From Pollenia angustigena (taxonomy: Eukaryota; Arthropoda; Insecta; Diptera; Polleniidae), in assembly GCA_930367215.1 (NCBI GenBank), contig OV884059.1:76603393-76667392 (forward strand): a stretch of DNA of 64,000 nt. The letters are read 5' to 3'. The first letter of the stretch is position 1; each line of letters starts with the position of its first letter. Shown here in pieces: positions 58,357 to 64,000 of the stretch. The notes beneath the pieces were generated by a model. That model was not told where the DNA came from, did not search any database, and saw nothing but the letters and a program-made list of their open reading frames with translations. Position numbers and translations under genes: made by a program.

Positions 58357-59285
58357 TCGGGTGATTTTTTAGCTATTATCTTTTTGGCAACACTGGTTTA
58401 AACAGCTGACGCACGTTTCGTGTTTTGTTTCACTGTCAAACAGCTTCAGTTTGGTCTATAATTTAACCATGAATCGTCTTACAAACGAACAACGCTTGCA
58501 AATAATTGAATTTTATTATCAAAATGCGTGCTCTGTTATTAAAGTTCATCGCGCGCTTCTTGTGTTCAGCGACGAAGCTCATTTTTGGCTCAATGGGTAC
58601 GTTAATAAGCAGAATTGTCGATTTTGGAGTGAACATCAGCCAGAAGCATTGTAAGAGCTACCAATGCATCCAGAAAAAGTCACAGTTTGGTACGGTTTAT
58701 GAGCTGGTGGCATCATTGGACCGAACTTCTTCAAAGATGATGCTATTCGTAACGTAACTGTGAATGGTGAGCGCTACCGTGAGATGATATCCAACTTTTT
58801 TTTTTGTCCAAAATGCAAGATCTGGACTTGTATGACATGTTGTTTCAACAAGACGGTGCCATATGCCACACAGCACGCTTAACAATGGACTTATTGAGAG
58901 GCGAGTTCGGTGAACAATTTATTTCACGTTCGGTACCGATCAATTGACCGCCTAGATCGTGAGATTTAACGCCTTTAGACTATTTTTTGTGGGACTATGT
59001 TAAAGCTCATGTCTATACACACATGCCCGCTTCAATTGACGCATTGGAAGACAACATTGAAGCATTTATTCATGAGATACCGGCCGAAATGTTGGAAAGA
59101 GTATGCCAAAATTTGACTAAGCGGATGGACCATTTAAGGCGCAGTCACGGTCAACATTTGCATGAAATAATCTTCAAACATTAAATTATATGGACCGTAC
59201 TATCGATTCAAATAAAGATTTCATGCATTTTCCTGAATTTGATGTGTTTTTTTAACTTTCCTATAGCTCTTAAAAAAATCACCCA
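58357..59285 (+). mobile_element. Internally deleted mariner element
   Basis: 929 bp with TA flanks. Left end TCGGGTGATTTTTTAGCTAT, right end (inward) TGGGTGATTTTTTTAAGAGC. Encodes the two ends of a mariner transposase on the plus strand with the middle missing. Confidence 0.85.
58469..59184 (+). pseudogene. Broken mariner transposase
   Basis: Starts MNRLTNEQRLQIIEFYY, a mariner helix-turn-helix beginning, and within 30 codons jumps to FSDEAHFWLNGYVNKQ, so the DNA-binding linker and the region before the first catalytic Asp are deleted (the family is normally near 340 residues). Later parts in other frames show a FQQDGA site, TPLDYFLWDYVK and the normal end HLHEIIFKH with stop at 59184. Frameshifts near 58650 and 58795-58805 break the frame. 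Cannot make an active enzyme. Confidence 0.85.
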
Positions 59286-60284
59286 TATAAACGGCCTTCA
59301 AACTTAAATGGTGTTCCAACAATTTATCACTGTTATTAGAAAACGAGCAAAACTATAATAAACTTAAAAATTTGACGGTACTGGAAATGTGTATTATACA
59401 AACAGTGTTGCCAGAAAACTTTTGATGCATGTTCTCAATTTAATGTTTAAAGTCACCAAAACTCTCCATCTCAAAAATCGAAGCACCAATTTTGTCTTAA
59501 TTTTTTCATTTTTATATTTTTTTTTTCATTATTGTTAAAATTGGTACCTTAGTTGTATGTATGTATATCAAAATTAGATTTTAAACATAAAATTTGTTTT
59601 TGTTTTAAATGTAATTTTCTATGCGAACGTTAACGTGTGACATCGTGGGCCTGGCTGTAAGATTTTATTTATAAAATATTGTCATTTGCGATTTTTGGAG
59701 ATAAATACCACTAATCACAACCAGTAAAAAAATTTGGGTTTTTTGAAGCACTACAGAGAAAAATCGCATAATCAAGCGCTTCAATTAGAGAGCTCTTAAA
59801 GCAGTAAATGATAAAGAATAAAACATACGAAAAAGCTGCTATTTTAGTGCTGACAACGAAGGACGTTTTAAAGCGAAAGAAATAAAAATATATTATGGTT
59901 TACGAAAATGATTGATTTGACAAGTAAAAGCAAAACATTAATGAATATGTTAATATAGTTAGCCCTTAAAAAAGCACTTTGGGAGCGCTTTGTTTGCATG
60001 TTAAAAGAAGCGCTTATTGTCAGCAGAAAATAGTCATCCAAACCGGGAATAACCCATACAAAAATCAAGCTTTCCATCAGCGGGTTTGAAGCGATTTGAG
60101 GTATGAATTCATACAAAGAACCTGCTCCTTTTGGAGCACAATTTTTACTGGACAGATTCTTGCCCTATGTATTCTAAAACATCACCTTTTCTTAGAAGAT
60201 AACAATTTTCCGAAGATTATAAAGTTTATATAGTGACACAAGTTTAAAACTTAATAAAACAAGGAAATATATTTTTCATATCAA
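59286..60284. other. No feature seen between the two mariners
   Basis: Words AAGCGCTT and GAGCTCTTAA recur near 59780-60020, but no element boundaries could be set. Confidence 0.4.
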
Positions 60285-61497
60285 TGAAACGATCTTTATT
60301 GGAAACAACATTTTATGAAATTAATATTTAAATGTGATTTTTGCCATATGGCCGTCACAGCTGGCGCGTAGAAGAGTCAATCTGCAACGCCAATTTTCAA
60401 CAACTTTTCGCAGCATTTGCGGCCGTATTTCGCCGATAACTCTTCGAATGTTGATTTCCAGGTGTTTAATTGTTTGTGGTTTATCGACTTAGGCAAGTAA
60501 CTTAACATAACCCCAAAGAAAATAAGCCAATGGAGTTAAATTAATAATGACCAATTAATTGGGCCATTACGTGAAATTATTTGTTCATCAAAAGTTTTTT
60601 GAGTAAATAAATTGCAGCGCCCCCTATGTTGCATGTGGCTTCGTCCTGTTGGAACCACATATCAGCAAGATTAATGCCACGTAATTCAGGTACAAACAAA
60701 TTTCGAATCATGTTCCTATACCGTTCACCATTGACAGTAACATTCTGACCATCATCGTTTTTGAAGACATATCGAGCAATTATTCCGCCAGCTCATAAAA
60801 CGCATCAAACAGTAATTTTCTGTGGATTAAATGGTGTTTCGACAAAAGCTTGTGGATTCTCCTCACTCGTAATGCGACAACTTTGCTTATTTACGTACCC
60901 ATTCAACCGGAAATGAGCTTCATCGCAAAATAAAAGCTTGAATGGAAATTCAAAATCAATATAAATTTGTTCTTCAGTCCAGTCGCCGAACTGACGACGC
61001 ATACGATGGTCGCTTTAATTCCTGCACAAGTTGAATCTTGAAACCTTTTAAGCCAAGATCCTGTCGTAAAATCTTCCATAAAGTTGAACGACACAACCCC
61101 CGTTGCTGAGAGCGGCGACGATTTGATTGATTAGGATAATCTTCAACGCTCTCCTGTACAGCGGCTACAGCTTATAAAGTGCGCACTGTTCAGTGTATCA
61201 CGGATGCAAGTTATCAGTAACATATGGCCCGAAAACGATTTATTGTTCTTCGAATTAGCCGCTCTGAAGAACGATTATGTACGCCATAAAATGGAAGAAA
61301 TGCACTATGAGTTTGACGAATATAACAATTATTTTGATTAAAAATGTCAACAATTTGCACGCGTTGCTCTGGTGTTAGTCGATTCATAATGAAATTTTAA
61401 AAGCAAACTAAACCAAAAGCAACTATCAGCTGTTTAATGGGTGCTCAAATAAAGCAGTGATGCAAATCAAAGCTGTGACACTTAAAAAAAACACCCT
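60285..61497 (-). mobile_element. Decayed mariner element, nearly full length
   Basis: A mariner copy on the minus strand from a right end with GGGTGTTTTTTTTAAGTGTC (inward from about 61497) to an untranslated tail after the stop at 60321 with AATAAAGATCGTTTC. A matching left terminal repeat is not evident, so that end may be lost. Confidence 0.75.
60321..61387 (-). pseudogene. Broken mariner transposase, minus strand
   Basis: Opens MNRLTPEQRVQIVDIFNQNN, then several stops and frameshifts. Recognisable in order: FCDEAHFRLNGYVNKQ (first catalytic Asp), VNGERYRNMIRN, WFQQDEATC (second Asp, with Gly changed to Glu), SPLAYFLWGYVK-like remains where the third catalytic Asp should be, and a terminal ASCDGHMAKITFKY. 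A different mariner lineage from the copy at 58357, to which it is only moderately similar. Confidence 0.82.
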
Positions 61498-61659
61498 TTC
61501 ATACTTACTGAAAATATTTTATACTTTTCGGTTCAAGAAGAAAAAACCGATGAAAAATGCCTGCTAAATATATATAAAAATTAAAAAAAGGAAGAGTGCT
61601 ATATTCCGCTATGCCAAATTATTGATTACCACCACCGAAAGATAAAAAATTCAGAAGTA

Positions 61660-61747
61660 TTAACCCTGCAGCTATAATGTTACCAGTGTTAATCTTTCCG
61701 GTATTAACCCTGCAGCTATAATGTTACCAGTGTTAACCTTTCCATAT
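61660..61747. repeat. 44-bp tandem pair
   Basis: TTAACCCTGCAGCTATAATG and the following 24 bases repeat once directly (61660-61703, 61704-61747) with one or two changes. Confidence 0.8.
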
Positions 61748-62885
61748 AGTGTTCTTTAAAAAGGAACCTTATATATATATAAAACAAAATTCATATTAAC
61801 AAATAGAATTTGGGAATTTATTTCTTGTGGTGAGTAACATTTATTATATAAAAAGTTTCATATTATTCGAATGTGTTGTATTCTAAGTCAAATTACAATC
61901 CTCAAAAGCTTTTATAATTTAACAGTATTTTTCCTTCAATATTTTCCAGCAATGAAATAAATTGTTAATAAAATTTATACAACTATGAGAAACCAGCAGA
62001 ATGTAATGCATTTTCTGGCCCGCCAAATAGAAAATATACCTGTAAAATCTTAAATGGAAAATACTGTTAAAGTAGTAAGGCTTTTGAGGATTGCAATTTG
62101 ACTTAGAATACATATTTGAATAAAATGAAAATTTATACAAAATTCGTATTTATTTCAAAATATTTAACTAATTTAAATAAAATATTTTGATTTGTTTTAT
62201 AAATATCGTTAAGGTCGATTCACCCATGTTATCCGGGAAAAAATTTTTTAATATAAATTTTGACGTCTTTATTTTTGAAAGAGAAGATTAGTGTGACCGC
62301 AAGTTATATGGGCAATTTTTTTTTTTTTCGTATTTTCACTTGGCAAACCCCTTTAAATGATTCCAAATTAGAAAAAAAATATATATAAAAAATTTTAGAT
62401 TGTTTGCATAGTTATTAGCCGTGCCTTGAGCCCACAAAGTTTGCTAAAATGCTATTTTTCTCACTATGGGTCGCTTCAATTGTTGATAACTTCCGTAATA
62501 TTTATTTAAGAGAAAAACCTTATTTACAAATATCCTAGGGCTATATCTTATGAACAATGTTGCTCTGTACTAGTTTTTTTGAACATAAATATTTTATCCA
62601 GAAAAAACCAAATTAAAAAATAACACCGAAATTTTCACATATGTATCTTCGCATTCTTTGCCTGGTGATTACACTACGTGACAAATTTTCAACGAAGACG
62701 TGACCAAATGATTCTGACAGCTTATCTTTATGTAAAATTTTCCCCTGAATCCGAATATGAAGTCAGAAGATATTCCAAAATAACCGTTATTTGTGTTTTA
62801 AAAAAAGATGATGTGACTGAAATGCAAATATCTTCAACAATTTTGAACGGACTATGTATATCTTTCTTTTTATTGAGAGGTTATA
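61748..62885. other. No gene; contains a relative of the 9-kb repeat
   Basis: 61790-62170 is partly similar to 9280-9770 (AACAAATAGAA-TGGGAATT and the GTAATGCATTTTCTGGCCC word). A short plus-strand frame at 62678-62902 has no recognisable motif. Confidence 0.4.
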
Positions 62886-63394
62886 CAGTCAAATCCCGAT
62901 AATTCGTACCCCGATAAATCGTAATTCCCGATAATTCGTAATAAACTGTCGGTCCCTTGAAAAAATCTCGTTAATTCGTAAAATTTCCATACATTTTGGT
63001 CCCCTCGCTAATTCGTAATTTTTTTTCAATTAAAACCTTCTTTACCTCTTATAAATCGTAATTGTTTGCTATTTACCACTTATAATTCGTAATATAAACA
63101 TGGAAAGAATGATTTTTTGCCGCTATTATTTTTGCGCTGGTTTTTGCTTTTGCTTGTGTGTGTGTTTATTTTCTTAAGATCAGTTTGTTACATGAATAAT
63201 TTTTATATATTTTATTTTTAACAATTGTTTTTTATCTTTTTTTTATCGTTTTAGTCAATAAATTTAAAAACCCCGTCAATTCGCATTTATTTTATTTAAA
63301 CCCCGTTAAATCGTAACCCCGCTAAATCGAAAACCCCTATAATTCGTAAGAAATGGCCGGTCCCTTGCGATTACGAATTACCGGGATTCTACTG
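62886..63394. mobile_element. pogo/Tigger-like MITE
   Basis: 509 bp, TA on both sides (62884-62885, 63395-63396). Ends CAGTCAAATCCCGATAATTCG and CAGTAGAATCCCGGTAATTCG inward. The motif AATTCGTAA/AAATCGTAA is repeated many times in both halves. No transposase frame. Confidence 0.8.
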
Positions 63395-63396
63395 TA

Positions 63397-64000
63397 CAAT
63401 TTATTAAATAACCATGGGTCGTTTAAAGAGATGAGTCATTAAATGGCAGAGTTATAGTGGACTAAACTTCAAACTTCATTACACTGCTTTACAAATTTTT
63501 AATTTAGAAAAATACCAAGAACGCCACATTTCTAGATAAGTTAATTGCGACCTCCTGACCACAAAAAACGCTGTATTCTTTTTTGTCTAAGTGCCGCTTT
63601 TTAGATAACGGTACTTTTGTGTTTTTCGGTGTGGAGCCCAACCAAAAAGTCCGATCGAAATAAATGGCATATCGTTGGAAAGGTAATTGAATGCCTTTTC
63701 CGTCGCTATGCTAAATTTCTATCTGATAAGAAATGGCTGAGTAATGGCACCTCAAAACTCAAAATTTGCCTATTTTTTACGTTTTTTTCAAAATTTTTCA
63801 TTTTTATTTGGTTTTTTTTTCTACGTTATAGTAAAGATCTCGAAATATTTTATTTTTGAACCAAATAGTTTATTTAATTACCAACATTTGAAGCTTAATT
63901 TGAAAAAAATCGGATAAAAATTAAAGTTTTTAATAAGGATTTTGTGGAACGACAATAATTTTATCTTCATTGCTCACACACTATATTCGTATTTAAAAAA
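63397..64000. other. No feature seen
   Basis: AT-rich end of the window; the plus-strand frame 63617-63859 looks accidental. Confidence 0.4.

Noticed and set aside
58357..61497. Two mariners as one inverted composite element
   Set aside because: They are on opposite strands but differ in sequence, ends and length, and belong to different lineages.

Overview
The window looks like repeat-dense, AT-rich nuclear DNA from an insect, most likely a fly (Diptera). The grounds are one intron-split nuclear gene with consensus GT/AG sites, long AT-rich introns, and many DNA transposons of insect types: piggyBac, Transib, hAT, mariner, pogo-like and PIF/Harbinger-like. I see no rRNA, tRNA, CRISPR array or bacterial-type gene. 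Placement below order level is not supported by the sequence alone.

Only one host gene is recognised. It is a gamma-butyrobetaine dioxygenase-like (BBOX1 family) Fe(II)/2-oxoglutarate oxygenase on the minus strand, with five exons at 28751-28458, 28387-28171, 25988-25862, 25759-25451 and 14565-14247. The exon phases join into a 421-codon frame. Its last intron (14566-25450, 10.9 kb) is swollen by transposons: piggyBac relics, a mariner relic, a PIF/Harbinger-like MITE, a satellite-like array and two hAT elements lying 25 bp apart. Intron 2 carries one more hAT element.

The rest is mobile DNA. (1) 1-14 kb: dispersed repeats, a LINE reverse-transcriptase tail, a 2.15-kb piggyBac relic with hairpins near both ends, a mariner relic and local duplications. 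(2) 29.9-34.5 kb: a large palindromic foldback whose right arm is split by a complete 3199-bp Transib element. The Transib has an open transposase of 667 codons, a perfect 5-bp target duplication and ends built like V(D)J recombination signals. (3) 36-47 kb: PIF/Harbinger-like MITEs and dispersed repeats. (4) 47.5-49.9 kb: a complete piggyBac element with an open 563-residue transposase, TTAA duplication, palindromic subterminal motifs and a perfect 100-bp tandem duplication over the transposase start. (5) 51.0-56.5 kb: a second giant foldback into which several elements are nested, including a 1073-bp internally deleted Transib that keeps both ends of the full-length copy. (6) 58-64 kb: two decayed mariners and a pogo-like MITE.

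The most interesting system is the Transib pair, relatives of the ancestor of RAG1: an apparently complete source element and a non-autonomous derivative 20 kb away that it could in principle mobilise, each sitting inside a foldback. Next is the piggyBac element with its duplicated 5' leader. All coordinates were read by eye, so element ends may be off by a base or two.
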